Below, one piece after another: positions 37,301 through 50,979 of a DNA stretch of 64,000 nt (its first letter is position 1; each line of letters starts with the position of its first letter). Source of the DNA: Prunella strophiata (Eukaryota; Chordata; Aves; Passeriformes; Prunellidae). The position numbers and the translations under genes were made by a program. The notes beneath the pieces were generated by a model that had not been told where the DNA came from, ran no database searches, and saw only the letters and a list, made by a program, of their open reading frames with translations. The DNA is taken from positions 53,139,626 through 53,203,625 of the forward strand of contig JAZBQD010000014.1 in the NCBI GenBank assembly GCA_036583965.1, given 5' to 3'.

Positions 37301-40099
37301 CACTTACTGCACATTAAGGATTACTTAGGACCTTTGCTCCAGTCATATTCCTAATAATGTAACACTCGTTCTTGTTATAAACTTAAAGTTATTTGAAGGC
37401 TGTTTTGCCAACCATTGGATACTGCAATGATCCCTATAGGCCTGATTGTGAGATCCTGAACTTGTACCAGTCAGAAACAAACCTTACTCAGCATTTTTGC
37501 AATGCATTCAAGGAATAATGAAAGAGCTTTAATAGAAAAACTCACTTTCTTTTGTTAGATTGAAGAAAAGAGAGAATTATTTTTAGACAGTGTCATTCAG
37601 ACAAGGACAGAGTGATTTCCAGCAATTTCCTGTATATGTAAACTTATGAATATTTTCAGCCTAAAATGTGCTATACAAAACTATATGCATTTACAAATAA
37701 TAACCTGGATACTTGAGCTCTGGAAAACTGCTATTTTTAAAAAGAGCTATCATTTGTGAGGAAGATGGAATTGGCAGTTTACTCACAGAAGGGCTGCTCT
37801 GTGTCTGTCAGGCATGGTGAAATCTGATATATTGCTCTGACTAAACATATACATCCATAATGTGAGAGGCAGCTTAAAAAACTCAAGATGGAGGCTTTTC
37901 TAATATTTTCTTGAATTTATTTGCATCATCTGAATCAGTATCTTGCTTCAAAAGGAGCTTCTTTGTCCAATATAATTATTAAAATCCTGTTTATGGGCAA
38001 AAAGATAGTACACTGACATATAAAGAGAGGATTTATTGTTAGTAAAAATGAAATCTTAGCAGTCTAATTGAAAAATAATTGCTAATCAAAATTTTAGCCA
38101 AAATTATTTGTAACTATTGCAAAAAAAAATCCAAGGGAAAAAATAAATTAAAGGTCTTATGCATATCAGTTTCTATCCCTCATCATGGATGTTACACCCC
38201 ATATTCTCCTGCTGCTTTGGTCACTGAAAAAAATATGTTGTTCATGTTACTAGTTTCCCATTTCTCACTGTAGGGCCCACCTACAGGAATAATTTTAAAT
38301 GCCTGCTGGTGGGCTTTCACACCTTTGCCCTTCACTGCTGTGCAGCTACATGTTACACCTGAATTTACTATGAATGGCATAATGGTGCCACTTATATTTG
38401 TTAGATACTATGTGTTCATTCTCCTTGTTAATTCTAAAAATACCTTTGTCCAGCTCCAGGTTTATATTTCTGTTAATTCACCACTGGCAAATTGGTTACA
38501 GTCATGAGGCTTTCCAGTGCCAAGCCCATGTCCCACTTCTTATCACCTTTATTCCATTTTGCTAGATAAATTGCTTGGTAAATGTCTCACCAGCCTAAAG
38601 CAATGTTTTTAAGTCAAGTAGGGTTGAAAAAAATGCTCAGGTGAAATTCTTATAATTAGTTGCCATTTTTAACCCAATTTTTACTAACTTCCAGAACACT
38701 TGGCTTTGTTTGAAGTCATATCTCTTTGAGCTGGTTCCTACTTCTCAGCAACACCAACAATTTTTATAGGGATTTTTACTATGCAAGGAAATATGAAAAA
38801 GAACTGGCAACCTAACTTTTTGTTTTGACACTTCTTTTTGTTCTGCTGCATGAACAAAATACAGTTTCAGAGCAAAAAGCAATTTGGGTTTCTCTCTGGG
38901 GGACAGTTTGCTGAAATTATTTTGGCCTGAATTCTTTCATTTCTGGAATATACTCACATATCTGGGCTTAGATGTCTGCAGAGTCACCTATTCCTTTTGT
39001 TTGCCTCCTCTTTTCTGCAACCATTATGACAAGGCTTGGTTTTGAGAACTGTGCCAATTACAAAAAATTCTTCAAAGGCACCTTAATTACAGTCAAAATT
39101 ATCTGTTTAACTGTGATTTACAACTGATTGCTTCTAGTTGGTAACTTCTTAGAAGACAATAAAAAATGAGGTTTATCTACGACTAAGTAGGATCTTTATT
39201 TTTCCAAAAAGCAACGAGTGAAATAGCAGGAAAGAGTAAGAGATAATTAGGAAAGATAGGAAGGGAGGAGTTCTTGTTTTTCTGCATGTGTAGAGGTGAT
39301 ATTTAGTTTCCCTTTCCCTTTAGTTTTATCTGTGTGCCTTTTGATTTTAAAGAAAGTCATATGGTTTGTGTGCTAAATCTCAAGTGTCATTTTAAACTGG
39401 AATATATTTCCATGCCATTCAAAGTCTGAAGCTATTCTGACATGTTTAACTTGTCCTTTATAGAAAAACTTATGGCAATTTTGTTAATTATGAGAAGAGT
39501 CTGATGATTGGCACAGACACACTTATCAGAAAAGTGTTTTCATTTGCTATCAAGGCTCTCATCTCCTCAGCCTGAGAAAATCTTAAATCTCAACTCAGTT
39601 TTCAGCTCATATAACCAGTATGGATAATTTATCTAAAAAATTTGAAATTTAATACCATAGTTATAAGTCAAAAATGGCCCTGTTCTTTTGCTACCAGAAA
39701 TCCAGGTATAACAGAGCAGCCCAGAGGACCATGTCTGCTTGCAGGCCTTAGGTTTTGATGCATTTTTTGTGATGGTTTGATACTGTGTGTTACAGAAGAA
39801 CAGGCAACAATTGGAATGAAGGAAAAAGCTATTAATTCAATTTTTTTCCTAGTCCATTGGAAATTTAAAAAGCTCTTTCTCTTAAGACAGGTAGACCTCA
39901 CTCCAGAGTAAAAGTTTGAAAGAAATGCTATCAGACAGTTCTGTTGAATGAGGCATTTTGTTTCAGTTCTGTAGGAATGATGAAGTGGCAAGAGAATTCT
40001 ATTCAATCCCACACCAGAAATAATATTTCAGACTACACCTATATTCCTTGCTAGGCAAAATTTTTACCAAACATGCACTTCCTTCAAAGTTTATCAGTG

Positions 40100-40105
<6 letters not shown>
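34374..40105. other. Non-coding AT-rich DNA, no gene seen
   Basis: Unique sequence with simple repeats: a 17-A tract at 34938-34954 and a T/G-rich stretch at about 37147-37197. Small frames, including 35494-35712 (minus, 72 codons, charged), 35866-36147 (minus, 93 codons) and 39668-40012 (minus, 114 codons), have no recognised domains or splice context that I can support. Confidence 0.5.

Positions 40106-40138
<33 letters not shown>
40106..40138. repeat. Poly-T tract (33 T)
   Basis: Uninterrupted T run. If it were the tail of an antisense retrocopy, the body would lie to its right, but nothing recognisable is there. Confidence 0.97.
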
Positions 40139-40139
<1 letters not shown>

Positions 40140-40619
40140 AGAATTAGCTAGAACTTCTGAAGAAAAAATTCTTTGTCCATGACAGCAGTCAGGAAGATTA
40201 AAGATTAAAACCCAGTAGTAATGTACAGCCTGGTTAATGGCCATTGCTCAGGTATCTAATCACGAGAGGTGCTGCTGAGTGAAACAACATGGATGTGATA
40301 CATGCAATTACCCCTCTACATTTCATCTAGACTTACAGCCCACTGCAGTAAACCTTTTTCAGTAACTTTTATGCTCTTTTAAAAAGCCCTCTATGCTTCT
40401 TATTTTAGTATAAACTCTAGCTTGGGTATTTTAAAGGACTCTTCAATCATGTGAAGGGGAATAATTTAGAAAACATCTTTTTTTGCTGTGGTTTTATTTA
40501 CACTCTAAATTTGTACTGTGACATACAAGAATAAAACACTCCCTATAATCTTCTGTATAATGAACTTTTGTAACAAATCAATTAATCTTATTAAAGTAAT
40601 AAACTGAAAGAATGTATTT

Positions 40620-41180
40620 CTTTTATAATAATCTTATAGCACTGATTTTATATATTGGCTTAGATGTGATAACTCCTCAGCACAGGTTCTCTTAACTCCT
40701 GATTAAGAGTCATGTGGAAAATCATTCATGTAGTTAATGATAAACAAATCTATTCAGGAGGACAGAATGTTTATAGCTAATTTATCAGTGACCTGCAACA
40801 CAGTGTGGAAATTAGTTATTAGTGATGTGCAATGTGCAAAGCACAGGAAACAAGCACAACTATTTTTAGATTCTTATTAATTTGCTGTGATTATAAACGT
40901 GTGCCTCTTCAGTAGCAACTGAAGACATATTTTATAGTGTGACTGAACATTGTTTTTACACTCACTACTCTCTGTTTTTAATTATAGTACCCTCATGTGA
41001 GTGTATCTGGAATTAGAGCACTGTAGCTGTAGGCCAGCAATAGCTTAATTGTTCAAGATCCTACATAAACTAATTGCTACTTGTGATGAGCTTTTTTTAG
41101 CAAAGATTGCATTTTCAGATTGAAGGAAGCAGGAAGTAAATGAGAGGATGCTAAAAATAATTATAATAAAAAGTCAGAAG
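40620..41180. promoter_or_regulatory. Candidate conserved non-coding block
   Basis: Repeat-free AT-rich DNA dense in 'taat', 'attag', 'ttaattg' and 'aattatt' words (homeodomain-type cores), with balanced mixed sequence between them. It is a plausible enhancer-like conserved element, judged on texture alone. Conservation cannot be tested here. Confidence 0.25.
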
Positions 41181-43144
41181 TTTTCTAAATTAAGTTCCAG
41201 AAGGCTATTTAAAATCTCTCATGTGCTTTTCCATTTAACACTGCCCTTCTCATAACTTCCATTTGACTACATCAATGCCAGTAAATATCTTATGGTGCCT
41301 TATGATTTTCAATATTCAGGACAGACGCTTCAGACTACTGATTTTGGTCCTGAAAATGAACACATACTTAATTGTTTGGAATTATCTGACACATTAAATT
41401 TAGTTCTTAAAATTGCTGAAATCAGAAAGCAATCTGTTATCGCAGAAATTTAAAATTTAACAGAAATATCCAAAAGCCTTTTCGAAATATTTAATTGCTA
41501 AACAGTAATAAAAATATATATTTGCTAAACACCTTGATATGTACTTTTTTCCTGTCCTGATAGAACCCATAATATTTACAAAACAATTTTTAAGACAGGC
41601 ATCATATTACACCTACTGAGCAATTTGGCACTTCAGGCAACACCTGGCATTACAATATATTTGCATATTAAAAATGCTTTCCTATGAAAAAGAGATTAAA
41701 ATTGCACTGAATAAATAGCAATAACTATTTATATTGTTTGTAAGTAATAAAAGATATGATTCATCACATACTGAACAATGTAAATGAGGTTTTCTCTTGA
41801 TAATTGTGACTGAGAAATGTGTCAAGGGCATTTTTGTGAACAACATTACTGAATGCCAGTTTTTTGAAGGTCTCTTCATCTTTTCAGTTAAAGAATATCA
41901 CTTCTACTAACATTGATTATTTGCTGTGAGCCTGTTCTCTTCATTGTCTGAAAAGTTAATTGATTAAAATGACTAATTTTTGTAGCCTTGTGATCAGCAT
42001 AACCTGGCTGTGGATGCAGGTGTTAAAGCATGTAACAGAAGACACACTTTTATTTCTGGATCTTACCTAAAAGTAGCCTGAAGTCCTTCCCTCTTCTTTG
42101 CTGGAAACCTGTGCAGGAGTTAGAGGGAATGCAACACATGCACTAACTAAATTCCACTAAAGAACTACTCAATCATTTGGAGAATACAATTATTAGATAC
42201 TGTTTACACAGAAATGTTTCGGAAGATCAAGGCAGTGGCTGTTTTGAGTTAGAGGAAGTTTGCTGACTACAAATCTGATATTGGTTTTCCAACTGAGTGC
42301 TCAAGTTCTTCTTCACAAAAGTCCAAACAGAGCAGGAGATGAACCCCAGCCATTGTAGCTGTAGAGTAAATTGAGAAGCCAAAACAGAGTAATGGGAAGA
42401 AAAAACACAAGCGCGTTAGTTTGAAGATATTGCATAAACTTCTTATTTTTTGTATGAAAAGTAAGAAATTAATATCTTTTTTACTATTTGGAAAAGGGAA
42501 AGAACTGATTTTCATCTAATTTGCTATTATATCAAATAGAAAGGAAAGCAAAAGGAGGGGAGACATGCACAGACACAGGAGAAGGCACTCCTTATTGCAG
42601 AAATCTAACATTCATCTCACACAAAGCCCTTGCTGAAACTCCTTATGCAACCATTTATGTGAGCACACTCAAATAAACTAAAATTCAGCATCAGTGGCCT
42701 CTCTGCTTTTCCCACCATGATCTATTAATCTTCTTCTCTGAAATGCTTTACAGCTTTATCTAAGGGAATGAATTTGTCACTGACACTTCCTCAGATGGCT
42801 GCCAGTTCCTTTTTCACACAGACCACTTCAACAGCAGTTGTCTTTTGGGTGAATTCTGTGTCCAGCTAGCTGAAGTGTCACCCACTGCCTCCTTCTCTAC
42901 TCTGCATTCTGCTTCTCACAATTCTGAGTTCATTTCCCAGGCTTTCATTCTCTCAGCTATATTTTTCATCAAGTTATCTCTCCTATCACTACTTTCTGCA
43001 AGGTCAGGTTGACTCATTCAACTAAATATCAGGATCTCAATTTTTTTTTTTTCCATTTTCCTTTATTTCTTTTTTTTCTCTCTAGCAAATAAATTTCTAT
43101 TCATATAATTCACATCACTGGGAAGGCCTTGTCAGTAACTTTTG
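41181..43144. other. Non-coding DNA, no gene seen
   Basis: Unique sequence. A T-rich stretch lies at about 43040-43083. Frames at 41682-41879 and 42267-42515 (minus) are featureless. Confidence 0.5.
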
Positions 43145-43556
43145 AGGATCCACATTGGAGCTGTTCATGGACTGCAGCCTGTGGGAAAGACCCACATTGC
43201 ATCAGGACAAAAGTGAGAGGAAGGATGAACAAAAAGGAGCTCTTGTGGGCTGACCACAACCACCATTAGCCACTTGGAGCTGAGAATGAAGGCATGAAAT
43301 TGATCCTGGGAAAAAGAGGAGGAGAGGAAGGTATTTAGTTTTTGTCTGTTTCTTGCTATCAAAATCTATTGTAATGAGCAATAAAATAAATTAATTTTTC
43401 CAAGATCAAGTCTGCTTTGCCTTTGATGCTGACCTCCAAGTCTTCATCTTGACCCATGGGCCTTTACATGTTTTTTCTTCCTCTATTTTTTTGAAGATGG
43501 GAAATAAGAAAGTGGCTGTGGGAGTGTCTGGCTGCAAGTCAAGACTATCCATCACA
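43145..43556 (+). mobile_element. Endogenous retrovirus LTR fragment (avian ERVL-like)
   Basis: Several landmarks occur in the order I remember for a common avian LTR. They are 'catggactgcagcctgtggg', 'gggctgaccacaaccacca', a polyadenylation-type 'aataaaataaatta' at about 43380-43394, then 'ccaagatcaagtctgctttg', 'tcttgacccatgggccttt', and a terminal 'ggctgcaagtcaagac...' segment ending in CA at 43556. That end matches the usual LTR 3' terminus. The 5' part of the LTR is missing or too diverged to place, and no internal retroviral genes adjoin, so this looks like an old truncated solo LTR. The minus-strand frames at 43165-43362 and 43406-43657 are antisense to it and are not genes. The exact family name needs a repeat-library search. 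Confidence 0.78.
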
Positions 43557-45816
43557 TGTGCATAAGCCCTGTAATCTTCCAGATATGTCTGTTGCCTTTC
43601 AACTTGGTTAAAAATGAAGCACAAGTGCTGTTGAAATGGAAGCATGGCTGGATTCAATTTCTCAGCACTTTATAGGTGGAAAGATTGTTGATTGAGTTCT
43701 AAGTCCAAGTCTGACATTGAGTCTTCCCTTCCTCAGTCATGTCATTTGCCTTCAACAAAATTTCCAGCTTTCAGGGCTTACACTGTGCTTCATGAAGCTT
43801 CATTATATGCTACTTGCAATAATTTGCTATGCAAGAATGAAAATCCATAACAAAATTCCCCTGACATTTGTTTGGTTTGTAATATACAACACACCTCCAC
43901 TGCTGTAAACATGGAAGGACCCTCACTTGCTCACAGTTGTCAGATAGATATTTTTCCCTTACAAACACAGCTGAATAAAACACTACTCTTAAATTCTATG
44001 GATTTTTTTTCTGCATAAGAAAAATGTTAAAATTGTCCTAGAGATGCATGACCTACAGAAATTTTCCTCTGCTTTTCTTCCTATTGATTTGGATTTCTGA
44101 CCAAATGCAGCAAAGGCATTGGAAGAGCTTCTGTCAGCTGAAGAAACCTAAGATGAGGACCTTAATGGGGGATTTGGATTTCATAAGCATGTGAACGCTT
44201 GAGTGGGCATTGTTAATTATGGATTAAAGTGACTTGAAATTAGTTTCAGTATAGAGTCTTTTGCCAGCTAGAACCTCATGATCTTGGAAAATGTGAGTGC
44301 TTATCCTTTTCAGATGATGGGAAAGGCCAGAAAAGTCTAGGTGCCAAACACGCAGGTTGCATATGACAAGCCCCTTATGTTAAATCTTATTTTAAAACCT
44401 GCAACATTTATCACACTGCTTGAAAAGAATATTTTTTGTTGCTGTCCTCTGAGGAATAGTTCTTCCACATTATACAGCTGCAAGGTCTTATGATTAACTT
44501 TAAGCACTATAAACTTGCAGCAGGACTAGCATTCATAAAGCTAAATTTAGCTATCGTGCTGCTGTTGGTTGCTGATAAGCTAAAATTACATCCTTTTGAT
44601 TTGTCTGCCATTTAAAAAATATTTTAGAGGATTATTAAGTTCATAATCAGAATTATCACTGTCTCTCCACACTGAATTTAGGTCTTGTGGCTGACATGTG
44701 ATTTCATACTTGTCTATCTTTGTTTTTACAGACAATATGCTTCATAAATTTAACTCAATGAATTAACGGTAAAAAGAGTGACAAAATGCATTCTATTTTT
44801 TGAAATTGTAAAATGTTCTTCAGCATATTTTGTCAGAATAATGCAAAAATATGACAGAATATTATTAAATGTCCAGCAATCCCCACCATATGGAAAATAG
44901 TAGCAATAGTTCCTATGATATTTTCTGGATGGCTGCTTATCTTATCTGTATAAATTAATAATGTCATTGATAAATATGTGCAAAGAGTTTTCTTGGGCAG
45001 AGAATTTCTGGAGCATAAAACCTGTTTTTACATCTAAACAATTTGCCAATGACAGACTCATCTTCTGTTCTCTTCTCTCCCATTCCTATCTATGCCTTTC
45101 AGACATTTTCATAAATGAAAGAAAGAAATCTCTAAGAAATCTCTAGTAAATCATATGCCCTTTCCATTATTCACTGAGCTAAAAGGAGTCAGCAGCAGAT
45201 GTCCTAGAGGTCAGCTATTTGGTGTTTCTTTTGTGACCTGTTTGTTTGCCACATTTCACAGACAGGGTGATAGCAGACCATGCTACAGGGACAAGGGATG
45301 AACCTGTGAACTCCTTAAGATTACTGGGCAGATGTTATAGTCCACTCTAGAATCTCTGGGATACTGTTGTATTGTCCATGTCTTCTTTTCATCTCAGTGA
45401 ACAGCCCCAGTTTGTGGAACTTTTGAAGTGGAAACACTTAGGAAGAAGGTGACAAATTTTTGTCTTCCTGCCTCACAGTATGCTTAAGGTGGGATGGCAA
45501 AATAAAGAGGCTGCAGCCCTGGCAGTACACTCTTGACTAAATTTCCACCTCTTCAGCCTTGAATAAAGGCATGCTAATATTCTAACATAGCAAAAGGTGA
45601 AAAGATTGCATAAGATTTGCAAACCTTAAAGGAGAAGACTGAGGCCTGTTTACATGTGAGACTTCCAGCTTTCACAGCAGACAGGATTTACTCACAGCAG
45701 CTGTGTGCTGCCTTTCAACTAGTGTAAAAGAATTTGTATTAACTCTTTTGAGGTGCAAGAATGGAATATGTCCATGTTTAAGTTAAAAACATCTAAAAAC
45801 ATCTGAGATTCCACTT
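43557..45816. other. Non-coding DNA, no gene seen
   Basis: Unique sequence. About 44530-44680 has the repeat-free, mixed texture of a possible conserved non-coding element. The small frames are featureless. Confidence 0.5.
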
Positions 45817-45850
45817 AGCTTTGATTTGCAAGAAGCTTTGATTTGCAAGA
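45817..45850. repeat. Perfect 17-bp tandem duplication
   Basis: 'agctttgatttgcaaga' occurs twice head to tail with no mismatch (45817-45833 and 45834-45850). An 'aaaacatct' pair lies just upstream, at about 45785-45804. Confidence 0.95.
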
Positions 45851-47779
45851 CTGTAAAATGACTTTTCAGTTTTAGACAGTTCTGAACAGGTCTAAATTAA
45901 AAGTATGATTTATTTAACATATTTATACTACTATTAGTCCTTGGTTATAACTAGACAGTGGATTAAGTTACCACTAATAAAACTTCTAGGCTGAAAAAGG
46001 ACAACTTAAATTACTTCAGGTAAAGAAATAAATTCAGATTTAGCATTTTTTATCTCTGGAAAATAAAGCAGATTACTATTTGTCATAGCTAATGTGGAAT
46101 TTCTCAAGCTATTCCAAATCATAAAACAGTTTGGCACAAGAGTCACCTGACAGTACTCTGCTACCAAATCCTTGAATCTGGGGATAGATTTCACTGGAAA
46201 ACAATTCTCTTTTTTGTATTGTAAAAACATGTTTAGGTAAGTAAATAAGTTTTTGGGTCTCATCGTCACTAAATAGAATTATTTTGATGCTGCCCTGGCA
46301 TGAGCATGTCTGTGAATCTGAACAAAGAACTCCCTTTACATGAAAAACAACTGAAATATCAGAGGAAAAAAATTAGCTGAGCTTAAATATCACGGAAATT
46401 TTCTTGAAAATTAGTTTGGTATTAAGGGGTGTTTTTTAGTGCCAAAGTTTGCTATTCAAATCATTACCTTAACACTGAGGCTATTACTACTCAGATTAAA
46501 AAAAAAAAAAAAAAAGTTATATACTGCTGAACTTTAAAGAGTAGATGGGATAAAAAAAATTAAGGTTAGGAATTGTCATGTGTGTTTTAAGGCTGAAACA
46601 TAAACTTACAGAAATAGGGAGTTTTCTTCCTAATCTGCGAATTTATGCCATAAATTCTTCAGCACAGATTTTAAGTGTAGCAGAGCCATATGTTTTCAAT
46701 CCTAATTTGAGGATCTTTGGTATGATTTGTAATAAATGCAGGTATCTTAAACAACTTTCTTGTCTTAGAACAATCTTATTTGAAGGCCAGTTGTAGATAT
46801 GATAACAACCAGTAAATATTACCTGGACATTGTAAAGAGTTTAAAATATCAGAATGATCTTTTCTCCTTGTCTGTGCTTGTGTTACAGTAGAATTTGTAA
46901 GTGTATGTGGCCTTTACAGGCAGAAATATATATTTTTAATATATGATGAATACCTGCTGTTTGCTGATGCTGTTGCTTTTTATCTCCAAGCTGTCTTTAT
47001 CCTTAACTCAGCTGACTAAAGAAAGGTGAGCTCTGAATATTTTATAGCCACATCTATTTAGAAAGCATAAGAAAGCTCTACATGTTATTTGGCTACAATT
47101 TCTGTCAAGGTATCTATGTCTTTCAGTTATTTTGGTCATCTATCTTATTTTTTGTCACACTGGAAATTAGGAACAGTATCTCAGTATGTAGGCAACTTCT
47201 CTTTCTTTTGTTTTGTAAAGTCTTGATAAACAAGAGTCCTTTTCCCTCTCACATGGTTTAAGGCAACAGATCCTAAATAGGTGAGGTGAAAGATGTTTGC
47301 CTTGTTCTACAAAGGCACTCATAGCCACAGCCAAGAAGCAGTGGTCATCAGTGTGAGGAACATGTACAAAACATGAATTAATTTTGGATCAAAATATAGC
47401 TGAAGCATGCTAGCTCTGATTTGATTTCACATACACCAGAAACATAAAGCCATCTGGATTTGGAGCAAGACCTTCAATCTTTCTGTACTTATTCACTAAA
47501 AAACTTAAGGAGCACCAAGCCAACAGTGCTGTGGTTGGTGGCTAGTCTGAGGCCCAGTTGCCACTCTTGATGCCTTGGTGATTATGTGCTTTTCAGAAAG
47601 TTTTCAAAAAGGATTTTTGATTCTCCATATGGTTTTCTGTTCTTTTGGAAGAGAGAACTGGATGATGAGAAGTTCATTTAATGCATATTCTATACTAGCA
47701 AGTTCAATATGTCCAGGTATATTCCTGAATAGAGGAAATGTCCTGCACCTATGGTAGTATTTGTATCAACCACCAAAAT
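45851..47779. other. Non-coding AT-rich DNA, no gene seen
   Basis: Unique sequence with a 19-A tract at 46498-46516. The frames at 46006-46269 (minus) and 46578-46796 are featureless. Confidence 0.5.
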
Positions 47780-48130
47780 GGGCAGGCTGCTCATGAGCTG
47801 CCCACGTGCTGAACCATGACCATCTGGAGGATTTGAGTTGGCCAAAGCCAAAAGCTCACCAGGGGCTGTTGACTGGCAGTCAGTTCAACTCAGCCAGAGT
47901 GGAGCATGTGCAGGTGCACAGTGTCTGCTCTTGCATCCAGTTCTCCCTCCCTCAGCTCTCCAAAATATTCAGCTCACTCACCAACTTGTGGCACAGCTGT
48001 AGGAACAGCTTGCTGTGGCCATGCAGGAGCTACTTCCTCTGCTTGCCCTCTGCTGTCCAGTTCTACTGCACTGAATCACAACAGAAGCCACTCGACAGAA
48101 GTCATCTGTAATTTATGTATTTTTGCTGTC
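47780..48130. other. GC-richer block of unknown origin
   Basis: This block is distinctly richer in G+C than its surroundings and carries two overlapping plus-strand open frames (47806-48111, 101 codons; 47906-48175, 89 codons). On the minus strand, one frame between stops at about 48032 and 47954 reads as a leucine- and lysine-rich helix-like stretch, and that frame is broken by stops every 23 to 25 codons. It could be a decayed processed pseudogene or an old repeat. I do not recognise a parent gene. Confidence 0.35.
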
Positions 48131-50979
48131 AGTGGATTCTCAGCTCTAACATCTTCATTGACCATGCAAAATTAAGATGCACAGCTATTTTTCTAATGAT
48201 GTAGGGTCAAAAGGCAACTGAGAGCAATGAACTGAATTGTCAGTGAGGTTTCTCAGATATCATTTGTTGCTCCTTTCCTCTATATCTGGATTCAGGCATA
48301 CTTATTTTTGCAAGATTTTTTTTTTTTTTTTTTTTTCCTGTAGAGTACAATAGATCAGTCAGACAACATTATATCCACCATTGTAGGACATGCAGAGTTA
48401 CATTCAAGTAAATCTCTACAGGAGAGTGGCAAATTGACCGCTGGTACTCTGGGCTTTGGACCAGTGTTTTGTTCTTGTGTATCCTCTTCAGGCTTAAATT
48501 TGTTATTAAGTTTAAAAACTGCATCTGACTGGTGTATGGCCAACCTTTGTAAATGAAGCCTTTTATTCAGCCTGAAGTTACTCTTTTACCACTACTAAAA
48601 GTTTTAAGTTTTATTTCTCTACAGTGAAACACCTCAGATTGAATGTTTTCGTGCTGGTCAGGTAAAGTTCCATCTTGGCTTCCTCCCTCCAGCTGGGATT
48701 TTACCTTGCTTGCTCTTTCACTCCCTTTGATTCCTTTGCTTATCTTCTTAATTAGTTGTGATTCAGGTGAATGCAAGCTGAAGATGCTTCCCCTCTGGGA
48801 GTGCCATTCTGTCACTGCATCAGGTGCAGATGGCAGAGCTCTTGTTAACTTAATTGATTATTAAAATGCTGACATATGGAAGGAATTGCTTTCTTTCACT
48901 TTTCAGCTTGGGGAAATTGTCATGCTATGTGAATAAACAACTAAGGAAGTTCCTGAAAATAAGAGTTATCAGTTTGTTTGAGGGATGCTTTTGGTCTTCT
49001 TATGAGTTCTCACCTCTCTAAAAATTGGAAGTTGGCACTTGTTACTACTCCATGTGGAGTTACATTTCTTATAAGTTACATATGAAAGAAGTTTGTCTGC
49101 AGAATTGAAGAGATGTCATCAGTGTATTTGGATCCTGTGAAGAAAAAAAAAAAAAAAAAAAAAAAAGAGAGATGTAGAAGTAGTCCAGGAGAACACAAGA
49201 AAGTTGGAGAGGAGATATTGTAGACAGAACATGTTTATTTTGTCAGATATATTGTCTGAAGTTTGTACTCCCTTACTGCTATTGAAACGTTCTGATTTTC
49301 CTCACTGTGTCTATAACCAAGCTGACTAAAGCTGTCATAAAGAGCTTCATTGGAACCTGAATGTGTTGGGATTGTATTCATCCAGCTTTCATTTCTGGAT
49401 ATGTACCTCTGCTCACATTACACATATATGAAGCATTATCACCATTAGGACAGTTCATGGACTATCCTCATGCATACATGAGGACAAATTGCAGGCAGCA
49501 TCTTTCTCTGATGTCAGCATGGATCACTTGTATGTTGAATTTTCTATGAGCTTCACACTTTTTGTCACGTTGCTTTTCATACTCAGGAAGAACTTTCTGT
49601 AATACTCAAAAATCCACCACCTTCTTTAAATTATTATTATGTGAGAAATCTAATAGCCACTAACCTCTCAGAGAACTGATGTTAGGGGTGTTATGCTGAG
49701 ATTTGTCTTGTTTTTATCACAAATTTGATAATGGAAAAACAGAATGTAAACTCATTGGAAAATAAACTCTTTCATCTGTAGGTTGGTATAGGAGGATCCT
49801 GGTCACATGGTATTGCAAGAACTTACAGCTCCCAGTGTCTTTTTTTTTTTTTTTTTTTTTTCCCACAGTACCTAATAATTAAACAAAACTGATAAATTTA
49901 AATTGAAAATTTCTGTCCATTTTCATAGGTGAGATGCTTCAGCTCTCTGGTCATCTTCATGAAAGTTTCCCATATCTGCCCATTGGAAAGTTCCTGCTTG
50001 AAGGTGAATATCATCACAAATAATAAATAGTGTTATAATATGAGTTAATGAGTAACAGTTTTGACTATTGCTCAGGTGGTTATGGAGCTGGTATATATTC
50101 TCTGAGAACCTTAAACCCTGGTGATTTCTCTTTACCTACTGGTGGTTGTCAAATGCAAAATATAAAATTTCAGATGCGTGCTTTCCTTCATTAATTCTTC
50201 CTGAGAAGAATAAACAGTAGTGAAGAGGACAGAGGAAAATTTAAAAAATGAATTCTGCAAAGCTACCCAGACTGTCCAGCTCTCCTGGGCCAATGGACAG
50301 GAGCTGTTGGCAGAGGTTCCAATAGAGGCTGGCCAGGGAAATTGAGGCCCACCACTGTACTTGGGGCCCTAACCTATGCAAAGAATTATTAGTTTCATTC
50401 TCAAAAATGTTTCTCTGAAAGAATGTAATGTACACTTGCCATGATATCAGAATACTCAAATTAAAAGCACACTTACACAGTGCTGTATGTGCACTGCAGG
50501 TGTCCTCAGGGTACGAGACCAGTCCATATCCCTGAAGAATGTAGCAGTATACATGCAAACAGTTGGTTTGCAAACAAAGCTAAAACAGTTTTGTTCTCTA
50601 ATTATACAGCACAATCTGAAATGTAGCATAATTAGATATTTGAGGAATCTCATTCTCTATTTAAAGTAAATGGACTCTTTATCATTGAGTTCAGTGTGAT
50701 TAGTGTAAGACTTATGCTCAGCTGGAGCTAATCCTTGTTTTTTTAGCAAAGGAAACAGTCTCCTTGACATATTTTAAAATAATTGAGGTTTTTTGGCACT
50801 GAAATTTTAAAATAAATTCTATATATATAATAGATGAATTTTTATGCACTTTAATATTTATGCAGCTTGAAGTTGATTGTATTTTTGACATGTAGGTCTT
50901 TTCAGTGTGATAACAGATTGAACTGTGCATGTTTTGCTATCATTTACAAGAAGTTCTGGTTGTCTATTCTTTCTGGAGA
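48131..50979. other. Non-coding DNA with homopolymers, no gene seen
   Basis: Contains a T tract at 48316-48336 (21 T), an A tract at 49143-49166 (24 A) and a T tract at 49840-49861 (22 T). Frames at 48355-48543, 48567-48815 and 50241-50573 (110 codons, minus) have no recognised domain. Confidence 0.55.

Noticed and set aside
43406..43657. 83-codon minus-strand open frame resembling a possible protein fragment
   Set aside because: Most of it is antisense to the ERV LTR fragment ending at 43556.
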